Shown: positions 46,582 through 58,210, counted from the stretch's first letter. The stretch is DNA of 64,000 nt from Gonatopus flavifemur (GCA_018340375.1 JAFFJZ010000010.1:2976001-3040000); one strand, 5' to 3'. Program-made: numbers and translations. The notes: generated by a model not told the origin, from the sequence alone.

Positions 46582-46909
46582 CCCAATCAGAAAAATCCGT
46601 AATATGCCAATGTTGACAACAGGTGCAGTACAGTGCCAGTATTGGGTCTCCAACACTTGGTCAACACGTACGGGATCAGTACTGGATACATAAAAATACA
46701 GTAATATGCCTGTACTGATAAACCAGTACTGAGAACTTAATACCGGCCAGGTACTAACCCAGTACTGGCCCTGCACTGATTGCGAATAATGGCATCAGTA
46801 CTCAATCCCCAGTACTGGAAAGCGTTATCATTCCAGACAAATGCCAGTACCCTGCCAGTCTTGGCTAGTACTGGTGCAGTACTGCGCCTGTTGTAAATTT
46901 CTGGTTGGG
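46582..46909. mobile_element. 328-bp MITE with CAGTACTG words, copy 2
   Basis: Same ends ('CCCAATCAGAAA', 'TTTCTGGTTGGG') and the same length as copy 1 at 38933-39260, with scattered substitutions and no net indel. Non-coding. Confidence 0.92.
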
Positions 46910-48325
46910 GATATTGGATTTCCCACATTACCCGACTAACACCTTACACATATATACATGTATACCTTTGAAACCGTGATAAATTAATTCTTTTGCATTC
47001 CGAAAGATGAAGTCTGGAGGATGAATAATAAAGCACTCACCTTAATCATGACGTGAGAAATATTACAAAACAAAATTGCGAAAAAAGTTTCAAAAATCTG
47101 CCTTACACTTCTTTTGCGAGAACGATGAAGTGATATATGCTGATGAGTCTATGACTCATGAAAAATGATTTGAGGTCAAAAACTACATGCTGTATGAGTT
47201 GGAGTGCTTCTAAACACACGACTATACAGGAAGTCCCACCTTACTCGATATCTCACTTCATCCGACTCTCCTCAACTAATTATAATATTCAGTTTGCAGT
47301 TCAAAGTGCCTTGAAATAGCAATTGTATTTGTATCAAAGCCCCGTCCGAGAAAATTATCATGTATAGTGAAAAGATACAAAAATGCACACAATACAAAAT
47401 CATTGACCAAAAATATTGAGAGACGATAAATTAAGTCACACATAGCCTTTACGTATTTATCAACATTTTTATAATAACCAATAAAATTCAATGAATATAT
47501 CTGTCCTCTCTTACTCTGTACCAACTTGATTTCACTAAATTTTGATACATTTCTCCTGCCTAGATTTCGTTTAGTGAAGAAAAGTTGATAGAATACCCAT
47601 GTGCCGTAAGCTAAGTTGACAGATTTTCTAACTTTTGCCACACGATTTGGACTTTCCTGATCAATATAGATTCCACCTAACTTTCAACCTCTTCCCACAA
47701 CCCTAACAACGAATTCAACTCAGAAAATAAGGCTTTTTCCTCAAATTTGAAAATTTCAACATGAAAAGTACTTTTCAATTTGAAAAGTAAAACCATCCGT
47801 CGAGCTGCAAGTGAATAATCCAAATTTTTTGCAATTCATTTTGAACATTTTTTTGACATATTTTTGATCAAATGAGTTCTTCATGGCTCATATTTATTAC
47901 GAAATTAATATGATCTCTGAGTTTTTGCCTAGAAGTACTGATGTAAGTATTTGAAGAAAATTCATTTTCACTGCATCAACAAATTACGATTTTTTGACAT
48001 GTTACAACAGCTATGACTGATTTACTAATTCATTTTGCACTTACTAACAAATTTTTTGATACACATTATTCAAGAAATAACCACCACACATTTCACAAAA
48101 ATAATTCATTCATTTTTTGATCACATAAATTTAACCTCACATCTGTCAACCGAACTGCAATTTTCACACAGGCTCATAGATTATTATATTCAACCGACGG
48201 ATGATTGAATCGGATAAACACGTCACTTTAATTGATCTTTTCAAATGCATCGCGTAGGTACCGGTTTGACGGTACAGAAAAATTATTACTGATACTGAAT
48301 TTGAATAATTTGCAAGTCTAGTCTA
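46910..48325. other. No gene seen
   Basis: A 121-codon minus frame (47276-47641) has no motif. AT-rich and unassigned. Confidence 0.4.
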
Positions 48326-48532
48326 GTCGGTGTAAGAACTTCGGTAACAGTTTCAACGAAAATATCTTTATATAATATGTTATTGCTGTTATTTGAAAAT
48401 TTGTAACTCATCAGAATGATAAGAGAAACATTCTTAATAGTATACAGTCGGAGAAGAATATTTAAAATTCATCAATAACAACGTGTTCGAAAATATTCCC
48501 GTTAGATCTGTTACCGGACTCCTCACACCGAC
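48326..48532. mobile_element. MITE with GTCGGTGT ends, TA-flanked
   Basis: 'GTCGGTGTAAGAACTTCGGT' left and (opposite strand) 'GTCGGTGTGAGGAGTCCGGT' right, continuing as 'AACAG(T/A)(T/C)...AACG'. TA on both sides. About 60-bp arms with an AT-rich loop. Confidence 0.85.
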
Positions 48533-48584
48533 TATACAATATTACTCTAATTTATGATGTCAGAATTCATAACTGGCGTACAGC

Positions 48585-48660
48585 TGTACTGGTCAAAGCG
48601 TCATTCTCTCATTAGGGTTAGGATTTTGTGTTAGGTTCGATTCCGCGTGTAGGGCTATGA
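48585..48660 (+). repeat. tRNA-like segment (probable SINE or tRNA pseudogene)
   Basis: A perfect B box 'GGTTCGATTCC' lies at 48634-48644, preceded by an A-box-like 'CTGGTCAAAGCG' near 48589. No acceptor stem pairs, so not a tRNA gene. Confidence 0.4.
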
Positions 48661-49585
48661 GATTTTCGCTATTGACCCCCACAGTTTGAACGCTTGTTAT
48701 CATCAAATATCTTCATTAAGATCATTCCCACCAGGGAGTTCGATTCTTGTAGAACGCGGTTCTAGCAACTGACATTGGAACATGTTTCCATACATCTATT
48801 ACACATACAGTACGAGATCGACAAGGATTCCAATAATTTTTTTGTGAATTATTTGAAATTATTTCACAATTGCTGTAATATATGGGTAGCCGTTCATTTT
48901 TCTTATTTCTCTTATCAATTTTAGAACTAAACTAAGAGATTATATTCATTCATATGATAATATTATGCAAAAATAAATATTATTTTATAGTCAACTGAAT
49001 CATTTATGTGCACGTTTAATATCATACGTGCGCATAAATTATTCTATGTCATATCACCACGTAATTGATATATGAAAGGGGTCATGTTTTGCAAAACATT
49101 TATCATTACGAATCCATATTCAGCTGGATATTCTGGATGTGGGAATAGTAAATATTATGAATAATTGAGGTGAACGCATAGTATCCTTGAGAAGGGAATC
49201 CTGTAGTATTCTTAAAATGAGAATACTACACGTCATTCTCAGTATAAGAGGAATGCTCACTTACAACAAGAATATATTCTTGGCGCTTATTTTAGATACC
49301 AATGTTCTCAAAGTTAGATGCGCCCTCTCAATCTTAGAATATGGTTTTTTCGGTGTATAGTACGTTCTATTCTACACCGGATGTCATAACATTCCGAGTT
49401 TGAAAGGAAAAAGGAACTCTTCGTTCAAACTCAGCCAGTTCATGTTTTGCTCAATGCAGATGTTGACGAATCGGATAGAATTGCACTACAGTTTGCTTGA
49501 ATATGCGGAGAAAATATTTCACCAAATATTATGGTTTGTCGCCAGTGTTGGACTGGCTTGTATAAAAGCCCTCTGCTGAGAATTA
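48661..49585. other. No gene seen
   Basis: AT-rich. 'TTTTTTCGGTGTA' near 49353-49365 looks like the right end of a CAC-ended MITE whose left end I could not find. Confidence 0.4.
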
Positions 49586-49787
49586 CACTGAGGAAAAAGA
49601 TAGTGGAGCCAACCGCATATGAGTTTGCATACAGTGGATCTCGCCACGCGGTTGACTCAATTGAATATCGATTGAAGTGATCGAATGAGCATTTACTTCA
49701 ATCGATATTCAGTTGAGTCAACCGCGCGGCGAGATTCGCCGTATCCAAACTCATACGCGGTTGGCTCTACTATTTCTTTTCTCAGTG
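49586..49787. mobile_element. 202-bp hairpin MITE, copy 2
   Basis: Ends 'CACTGAGGAAAAAGATAGTG' and 'CTATTTCTTTTCTCAGTG', TA on both sides (49584-49585, 49788-49789). Near-identical to 3609-3810 along the whole length, with the same 'GAGCCAACCGCATATGAG' arm. Confidence 0.93.
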
Positions 49788-49959
49788 TATGTTAAGCCCC
49801 TTAGATGGAACAAACTCTCGGAAAAATCAAAATTTCATCATAATTCCCAAACAAAACAAAACTGAGAACCGAATGGGTCCGTCTTGAGCTCATATTGGCA
49901 GGATGGGGACCATGCTGGTCCGGGATGAGCCCCATGGCACATAAATGCTGGGGAACCTA

Positions 49960-50037
49960 CCCAAGTAACAACCGAACGTTGTATATGTACTATGTTCGTG
50001 CATAGTATATATATACAACATTCTGATGCTACTAGGG
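49960..50037. mobile_element. 78-bp CCCAAGTA-type element
   Basis: 'CCCAAGTAACAACCGAACGT' left and 'TGATGCTACTAGGG' right, with 'GTTGTATAT' / 'ATATACAAC' inner arms. Same end type as 4888-4976. Confidence 0.6.
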
Positions 50038-50250
50038 TATCCTCGAACATTCTCCCAGATAGGACCGGAATAAAACCCGGATAGATGTCACTACACCTGG
50101 ATAAACCCCCATACTTACATACCCGGAACAAAAAATCTCCCCCGTACTTTCACCATTCCTCCACCATTTCATACCATTCCTTTGGGTCCCAGTCTAGTTT
50201 CCATTCAGTTTTTTGTTATCAGGGAGATCTCCTTCAGCGTATAATCTTGG

Positions 50251-51650
50251 GTTGTTGCGAAATCTTGGGGTGATGAAGTGAAACCGACCACATTTGTATA
50301 CTCACCGCCTCAAAAGACATTAGAGGAGTGTGGTTTCATTTCAAATGCAGGTTACTTGGGAAAAAGGGGGCTTTTTCAACCCATAATCCTTGAGTATTCC
50401 AAGTGGGAGTACTGAGTGGACAATTGGATTTAGAAAAAGGGGTTTTCTTCGACCCATAACTCTGCATTGTTTCAGAATCCTAAGCTGATGGGGCAAAATC
50501 AGCCACATTCGCGTATTCGGTGACCCAACAAACGTTGTAAGAGTGCAGTTTCATCCGAGATGCAGGTTACTTGCAAGAAACAGGGGATTCAACTCGTGAT
50601 TCTTAATTACCCTAGTTTACAGCCATTCGGCACCACTATTTTTTCCTTATGTATTTTGACCTGCTGAATTCTAAAGTCACAATGAAAAAAAGTTTTTTCA
50701 TGCACAAGTTTTCGAGATATGAATTTTTGGAATGAGGAAAAGGATTTTTCGATCTTGGTTTCATTAATTAGAGTATATTTTGATTCAAAAGGGACCAATC
50801 TGATTCTAAAAGGTGTCGAAATGTACCTAATCGAATTAGCCAACAAATATCGCCCTCACAATCTGTGATTGCTTGAGTAGTTCGAGTGTGAGGAATCGGA
50901 ATATTTGAAAGAAATACTGCTTTTTGACAAAAATGAGGAAACAGAAGTTACTTTTCAGTCGTGAGAGTGCAAACTACACGTAGAAAATCTCAAACGGAAG
51001 ATATTCCCATGGTTTATATCTTTCCTTGTTGAAAAAGTAACTTCTGTTCCCTCATTTTTGTCAAAAAGCAGTATTTTTTTCAAATATTTCGATTCCTTTC
51101 ACTCAAACTATTCAAGTAATCACGGATAGTGACGGTGATTTTGTTGTTTGATTCAATTATGTACATTTTGACACCTTGAGGAATCAGATTGATCCCCTTT
51201 GACTCGAAATGTACTCCAATTAGTAAAACCACGGTCGAAAAATTCTTCTCCCAATTCAAAAAATTCATATCCCAAAAACTTATCCGTAAGGAAATTTTTA
51301 TCGTGATTTTAGAATTCCGCGAGCCAAAATGCATAAGAAAAAAAAATAGTGGCATCGAATGTAAAACAAATTCTCTCAATTTTGTAGACCAATGTTGTTT
51401 CAAAATCATCACGTATTCGGGCAAGAACGACCATATTTTCGTATCCAGCGATCCACAAAAACGTTGTAAACGTGCAGCTCCATCTCGGATGCAGATTACT
51501 TGTAAAAAACAAAAGGATTCTTTCGACTCATAATCCCAATTATCTCAGAATCCTGGAGTGATGAGGCAAGAACGAGCACGTTTTCATATTCAGCGACCCA
51601 AAAAACGTTGGAAAAGTGCACTTTCGTCCCAGAAGCAGAGTACTTTTGTT
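50251..51650. repeat. Large palindrome flanked by direct repeats
   Basis: Arms 50613-50956 and 51031-51368 are inverted copies (for example 'CAGAAGTTACTTTTC' against 'GAAAAAGTAACTTCTG', and 'CCACTATTTTTT' against 'AAAAAATAGTGG') with a 74-bp loop. Outside lie four direct copies of a ~110-bp unit at 50251, 50467, 51393 and 51541, marked by 'AATC(C/T)T..(G/A)TGATG', 'CAACGTTG'-like and 'GATGCAG(G/A)TTACTTG' words. No transposase sequence. Confidence 0.8.
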
Positions 51651-51665
51651 TTTTTTGTAAACCTG

Positions 51666-51908
51666 CACTGTAAAAAATTTCTATGGGAAACTCCACATCA
51701 ATGTTCGGAAGTAATTAACACATACATGCGTTAAGAATTTTCCTGGAATTTTACTGGAAATTGATAGTGAAAATCCTTTGGAGTTTGGAATTCTCAGCCA
51801 AATTCAGGAGAAATTTCATATACATTTACCAGAAATTGATTTTCTATCGCATGATCGAAATTTTCAGGTTGTTGCGTATAGGAAAATTCCGATAATTTTT
51901 TTAGAGTA
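51666..51908. mobile_element. Possible MITE with CACTGTAAAAAATT end
   Basis: 'CACTGTAAAAAATTTC' at the left and 'GATAATTTTTTTAGAGTATG' at the right are roughly inverted, and 'GGAATTTT' words recur in both halves. Borders uncertain. Confidence 0.4.
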
Positions 51909-51943
51909 TGTGTTATTATATCGACATATGTGTACGAACAATA

Positions 51944-52595
51944 CCCCAGGCTCGTAATGCCAAGACTGACAATTGCACCATGATCGGTGTCAAGCTTGAT
52001 GTGTGGCCCGCCGTAGCTGACTGAGCGTTGATAGAGTCTTGGACACCAATGCTAGGACCAAGTATATTTTGCCGTGTTGGATTGCCGATATATATGAAAG
52101 CTGAATGCTCAGCAGAGAACGTTGTTATTATTATCCTAAACATTGACCTAACTGAATAACATTGTTGGGAATTAGGCTACACCCGGTGATAACTAGCATT
52201 GATAACAGCTTGGCTTATTAGCTTGGTGATATTGTTGGCCATCAAGCTACACCCGGTGATGACTAGCATTGACTCGAACCTGTCACCAAGTTTGGTCAAT
52301 TACTCAAATGTGAAAGTTCAATCAACCTTGGACGCCAATGAAAAATCTATCCTACTCGTTCAGCTCAAACTAGGATTGTATATCAATAATGGCAACAATA
52401 TCGATTGCAAGCATGGAACCAATATTGAATTTTAATATTGAACCAAGCTCGGATGCCAAGCATTGAACATTGTTATCATCCTAGACAGGAATCTAGTTTG
52501 GTGCCAATGTTAGCAACCAAGCTAGGCCCGATGTTGATTAGCATTGATTCAAGCTTGGCACCAAGCATGGTACATTTGTCAAAGCATACCTGGGA
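51944..52595. mobile_element. Element with CCCAGG ends and CTTGGCACCAAG words
   Basis: 'CCCCAGGCTCG' left and (opposite strand) 'TCCCAGGTATGC' right. The phrase 'GCTACACCCGGTGAT(A/G)ACTAGCATTGA' occurs at about 52177 and 52247, and in weaker form at 52530. 'AAGCTTGGCACCAAGC' and 'CACCAAG(T/C)' recur. The open frames at 52199-52435 and 52438-52725 reflect this repetition. Confidence 0.6.
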
Positions 52596-52975
52596 CATCG
52601 TTAGAAAGAACTGTACCAAAAGAATAAACTTGCATACACTCCAGGACAGTAGAAAAATTGTGCATCAATCGGTGTGGAATGTAGAAATATCTTCCCATTT
52701 GATGCTTATCGGATTGTTCCGATGACCATGCGATCGGATTGGGTATTTTTGAGCAAAGGAATATGCATCCCAATGAGACGAATATCCCTTCGGTGCTATT
52801 AGGAGAATCGCCACCTTCATCTGAAATAATCTTTTCCCTAGCGCGAAATTTACGAATTCATGTATATAGTACATACCTAAAATTGATCACAGAAAAAAAT
52901 TTTCAACATTGTAAGAGAAAAGTTTGATTCATCCACCATTTTTAAATCAAATGATTGTTTTTCATTCCTTTTCAG
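52596..52975. other. No gene seen; region just upstream of the SLC17 exon
   Basis: Ends in a polypyrimidine stretch and 'TTTTCAG' at 52969-52975, the acceptor of the first visible SLC17 exon. No convincing upstream exon was found. Confidence 0.4.
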
Positions 52976-52977
52976 CA

Positions 52978-53178
52978 ATGATACCTGCTCGGGTAGTGCT
53001 TTACATGCTGTCTTTTACGGGATTTTTGGTGTCTTTCATGATGAGAACCGACATCAATATCACTATGGTAGCCATGGTGAAACCACCTTCAACATCAGAC
53101 ACCAAAGCCTTGACAACATCACATTGCTATATAGTATCAAACACGTCGATGGAAAATATCTCTACGACTGCACCTGAG
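52978..53178 (+). CDS. SLC17/sialin-type MFS transporter, exon A (N-terminus)
   Basis: The exon follows the acceptor 'TTTTCAG' (exon bases start at 52976) and ends at 'CCTGAG' before the donor 'GTAAGC'. The frame from ATG 52978 gives 67 residues. A short 'IPARVV' start leads into transmembrane segment 1 ('VLYMLSFTGFLVSFMMR') with the 'R-x-D-I-N-I' pattern that SLC17 carriers have as R-x-N-x-S. The extracellular loop follows, with two N-glycosylation sites ('NTS', 'NIS'). These proteins move organic or inorganic anions across the plasma or lysosomal membrane, often coupled to Na+ or H+. The ATG could be the start or an internal Met after an upstream exon of phase 1. Phase at the 3' end is 0 and matches the next exon. 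Confidence 0.85.
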
Positions 53179-54517
53179 GTAAGCCGTTATATCGAAGAAC
53201 GATCAATCATAACATTTGAACATATAGTAGTTGCAGTCATGATATACATCGTGATTATATCATGCCACCTATTTACATTCATGATATTGAAATAATAATG
53301 TGTTGTATAAAGTCAAGAACGTGATATGATTGCATTCAAAACTATACAAAAATACAATTGATTCCAACTGCGTGTTGTATTTGATTTATCACTGATTTGT
53401 ATATGATCTCATATCTCAGAATCAACTTGTAGAATAATTGAGATGTGGAAACATTGAAATTGAATAATCATTTTTCCTCCAATGAATATTTGTCATGTGA
53501 TCACGACAGAGATTATACGATAGATCAGATAAAACTTGAAACGTTCGATGAATAATGATTGTTTGGATATCGTTAAGATTCTTTTTTTCATAAGGTTTGT
53601 ACTTTAGGATAAGAAATTACCTTGAAAAATGATGTTTCTATATGAATTGAAGCTTTTAAAACAGGATCTATTCTTTTCTTCGAAGAATGTATCCAACTTC
53701 CATTACAATTTTATAAAAATCTATATACGGATCGGATCTCTCTTAAAAGCGAACCATTCTGTTCAAAGAGAACTCAGCACTTACGATTTTCCGGAGTTTT
53801 TATTATAATTCACGGACCATGATTCTGAGGCCAAAATCATCCCGAGTAAGAGATATAGAAAAATAATTCTACATGATTTCTACCCTAAATGATGTGATTT
53901 ATGTTGTGAAAAATATCGAAAAATGATTTCACCATGAAATTTCAACGATCGAGAAACCTGTTGGTTAGATCCATTAATGATGATTGATGATGAAATTAGA
54001 GTTGACTACATTTTGCGTAAACGAAATAAATAAGAAATCACTCGATGTCCATTCGAGAATTTTCCGATCCCCTGAATGTGAATCTGAAGTTGGTTATCCA
54101 AGATTATATGATTGAGGGTACAGTATAACCTTGTCCGATTAATCCCTTCTCGCAGAGTTTAGAGCTATTTCTCACTTGAACGTCAAATGAATAATTCTCT
54201 TTTCGCAACATTCAACAAAGATATTTTGAGATGAATGTATGATACGTAGGTTCCTACACAAGTACTCTCTGGTTGAAAGAATCAATTGATTCTCACCAAA
54301 TCTGATTAATTTCAATTGAATCTCGAACAATGTTCTGACCAAATCTCATGAAATTCCTTTCCTCATATTCAATAGATTCTTTTAACCAGGACTTACATAC
54401 AATATTATCATAATACATTTATCATGTAATTCAATACATGAATAAAATAAAATGATCACGTTAAACATTCAAGGAACTTTTCATCATATGATAATGGTGT
54501 ATTGTGTGTTCTCGTAG
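53179..54517 (+). other. SLC17 intron 1
   Basis: GTAAGC to 'TCTCGTAG'. AT-rich; no clear transposon. Unspliced read-through would stay open to 53295. Confidence 0.75.
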
Positions 54518-54754
54518 GATGAAGGTGAATTCGAATGGAATTCTACTGTTCAAGCAGCTATCCTTGGATCATTTTACTGGTGTTACATATTGTCGCAAGT
54601 AGTTGGTGGTCTTTTGACGCAACGTTTTGGAACGAAAACTGTCTTCGGAGGCTCTCAATTGATTACTGCGATCTGCAGTCTACTTATGCCGACAGCAGCT
54701 GAAATGCACTATGGTGCGATGATCGTGCTGCGTAGCATCCAAGGGATAGCAAGC
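54518..54754 (+). CDS. SLC17/sialin-type MFS transporter, exon B
   Basis: The exon lies between 'TTCTCGTAG' and the donor 'GTGAGT', 237 bp, phase 0 at both ends. It starts 'DEGEFEWNSTVQAAILGS', the classic segment before transmembrane 2 in sialin-type carriers, with a glycosylation sequon NST. Then comes 'FYWCYILSQVVGGLLTQRFG', where the 'GG-L-x-x-R-F-G' loop is the MFS signature between helices 2 and 3. Helix 3 ('LITAICSLLMPTAAEM') and helix 4 with 'IVLRSIQGIAS' (R-x-x-Q/E-G motif) follow. Together with exons A and C it belongs to one gene, with no frameshift or stop. Substrate cannot be told from this part. Confidence 0.92.
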
Positions 54755-55141
54755 GTGAGTATTCATCCCAACCACTTATATTACACCGAAATGTATGTAG
54801 GGTAAGATTAACAGCAGTTCAAGTCAAATCAGTAAAACTCTCCCCGTTGAGTGTTTGAGCACACAAGTGACGTGATGTTGAAACGGAACCCCTTAGGAAA
54901 ACCCACTCTATTCGAATCAGAATGAAAACCAATGTTTTTTCCAGAAGAATCAGATAGAATATGAGGTTCGTACCTAGTCAATGGGCCTAATAATGGGCCA
55001 TATAATGATTAATCAACTAAATTATAATAATTGAATAATTAGGTACTTTTACTCCAAATTAACTCCAACAAGCAGTCACGGTTATTGACGCACAGAATAT
55101 TTCAGAGAAGATTCCGCTCTCTTCAAGAATTGATCTCTGAG

Positions 55142-57304
55142 CAGAGTGGCCACTTTCTGGAAAACAGGAAAAATCAGGGAAAAGTCAGGGAATTTCTATA
55201 AAATTTCGAAGTGCACTTTTCAAAAAATGTTCCTCCAAAGTGCGTTTCATGTTTCATTTCAGAAGATTCTCAATCGATTGATCTATATCCCACGGAGACC
55301 AATTTGCTTCACCAATTGGTGAAATTTTGTTGGTAGAAATTCAAAACCTCGGCTCTGTACAGACCTAGATAAACCTTCGAAGATTCATCCCTAAAAGTTT
55401 CAGACTTTTTTATGCGTTCAGTTTCGAATATTTTGGGCGGAAAAGAATGCCACCAGATGGAGCCACCTATGCGCTCGTATCCACTTAACCCTCTGACTGC
55501 ACACATGGGTTAACGTAACCCGGAAAGTGTTTGAAACATGCAGAATTTGAAAATAGTACGAGTTTCATCATCAACATCTTTGGAGTGGGAACTTGAGTGT
55601 GAATTGGTACCAGGGTATCCAAGCCGTTTCGTGTTCGCCATCTGAAACTGTAGAGGGCAAACATGTTGGCTGGGGTATCCTGATCAGTACCACTTCATCG
55701 AGGGGAGGTTCTCATGAAAGAATATACTAATTAACAATCGATTTGAACAAATTTCGCCAACATCATTGTTTTCGTTAGTCTTACGAATCAGACTGTGCAA
55801 GGCTCATTTCGATATGTCGAGAAATGAGATACTTTGAATGAGTTCAATGTTGGGAAATATCGGTTTTTGGGTGAAAAGATTTGGATACAATAACAGCCTA
55901 AGTGCTCGAACGTCTCTCGGAAATTAATCCAGTCTATCAGTGCAACGAGAAAAACAAGTTCGTCAGAATGAAAAAAAAATAAATATAGCCTATTAAAACT
56001 CATAAACACACATATTTTTGCTATGAACATTTTTTTCTATCATCGATAGTTTGTGAGATAAGAATTAAAAAGTTGAAATTCCCATTTCCTCAGATTGAAT
56101 TCAATTCAAATAGTAGAAAGAAATTTTTATAACAAAAATGTGCCATCTTTAAGATCTTCAAGAATGGATAAAACTTTAGATATTTTTGTAGAGAATAATT
56201 GAATCTCTTGCTCTCAAGCGGATAAAATTAAAAGGTCTTTCACAAATATTTGTGATGGACCACTGTTTTCGAAAACAATGTCAACTTTCTCCATAGAAAA
56301 CGATAGACTCGACAACTTATGGATGAGCTTCATTCTCAAATCCGTTGAATTTGAAGATCTACTACGTTCTCTTTTGAAAGTGATTCTCATTTTGTCTCAT
56401 GGCAACGCTTTCTGTGAGAGAGGTTTTTCAATCAATAGTGGAATTTTAATGAAGAATTTCTCTGAAATGTCATTGATAGCCCAACGACAAGTGTATGATG
56501 CAGTTATGTTCCATGGCGGGATAAAAAAGATTGAAATAAGTAAAGGCCTAATACATGCTGTACGAAATTCACGTGATCGATACAAGAAGCTTTGAAAAGG
56601 AACAGAGAAAAAGAAAATGTGATATTGAAACAAAAAGCAGAAAAACCTAAAGCTTTTGAAAAATTGAAAGAACTTGAGAAGAAGCAGGAGAAGAAATTTT
56701 GGATGATGCTCGTCAGAAAACGGAAGAAGTAGATTTAGAAATGGAACAGTGGCAATAGAATTCTAATAATATATAATCAATGGAATCATGGTTTTTTATA
56801 ATACATGCTTTATTTTTTCAATTTCTTATACATTTTATTAATATACCAATCGTATATTAAGCTCTGTTCAGATTAGGTTCTGTTTTGGATTACAAATTCG
56901 TTTTGAATAATGTACATACGTTACATTATTCTATAAAAGTTTTGATTAAACCAAATATTTATAAAGTTACAGAATGATCCGAATAAGAAGATGTTTATTC
57001 GATATTTGAAACATATTATTCCCAATTTAACATTGTTTTTCTAGGCATTAAAAAACGATATTCACTGAAATAAATTAATTGTTATACTTATTTCATCACT
57101 GTTTTTCTTTCAAAGACGATTAAGAATCTATAATATATTGGTGATTCTATTGCAGAACTATGCTATTGATTGAGTTATAGTATGGAACTTTTTCAGATCG
57201 AGTAATGAATATTTTTTTATGAAGTCAGGAAAAAATTCGAAAATCATCTGGAAAACCAGGAAAAGTCAGGGAATTTTTTTTTCAGAAAAATAGTGGCCAC
57301 CCTG
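55142..57304 (+). mobile_element. hAT element with CAGGGTGGCCAC-type ends
   Basis: The left end 'CAGAGTGGCCACTTTCTGG' and the right end (opposite strand) 'CAGGGTGGCCACTATTTTT' are hAT-type inverted repeats. Both subterminal parts carry 'TCAGGGAA' and 'CCAGGAAAAGTC' words. 'TCTGAG' lies directly outside both ends (55136-55141 and 57305-57310); the left side reads TCTCTGAG, so an 8-bp duplication that lost TC on the right is likely. 2163 bp with a decayed transposase (next entry). Confidence 0.88.
56278..56595 (+). pseudogene. hAT transposase C-terminal remnant
   Basis: A 105-codon open frame with 'VILILSHGNAFCERGFSI' and 'EMSLIAQRQVYDAVM', which matches the hAT C-terminal dimerisation region (S-x-x-N-x-x-x-E-R-x-F-S). 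A lysine-rich helical tail continues to about 56750 in shifted frames ('LKELEKKQEKKFW'). The zinc finger and RNase H-like core upstream are not readable. It probably ended as a plain transposon copy in an intron, not a host gene. Confidence 0.75.
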
Positions 57305-58210
57305 TCTGAGGTAAAAACAAGACTTTTTTCCTTTGTATTTGTGGGGGAAAATGAATCACCAATTAATTGTAGAAAAATGTTTATTAAAATGAAAATTAAT
57401 AATTTTGTATCTCAAATTTTTTCCTAATAAATCGCTTCGTTAGATTCTTCAAAGTATACGAATGATATTGTGAACGAAGGATATACACATTTTTCACCAG
57501 TGAGTAATTTGAATTTCAATTCACCTAATAAAAGAATAAAATTCAATATTGACTATGGAGATACGTTCAGCTCCTCAAATTTTGAATATCTTATATCTAC
57601 TTGATTAGTTATAGATGATAGAACAGATTATACAGCATGATCCGCTATCGAATTGATTGATACTTTTGTACCCTACTTATCTAGTTCGATTGAAGCTGAA
57701 AAACATAATAAAATGATTACTTCTATAGAATATTCTGTAATTCTGAGTACTGTGAAGGGTACTATCGCTTACATATATACATAGAAAGTGTGATATAAGT
57801 GTAATATTTTCATATACATACATATATTTTTTATTAAGATTGTACTCAGTAGTGCCACGCGATTTGTCCGAATAGATGGTGGAGTCTCACCATTGTAGCC
57901 TACAACCAGAGTTGCCAGATCTGCGGATTTTTCTTATAGATCTACGTATCAGAAGACACCATTCAATGGAACTGCCCAATATCCGTAGGCTGGCATGCTG
58001 CCTAGAACAATTATAGAATAGTCTCCCAGTCTCAAAGATCATATAAACCAATATATATATTTATATTATATGGATAATATGTTGCTGGACAAACATAATG
58101 CTATAAGCCTTGGCGTATCTTTGGGATAGAAAATTGAATGCACCTCACCCGGGGGTCAGAACAATTCATATTCAACCACATGATAAATCGTGATGAGATG
58201 AAATTATCTA
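57305..58210. other. No gene seen (within intron 2)
   Basis: AT-rich intronic DNA without recognisable elements. Confidence 0.45.
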
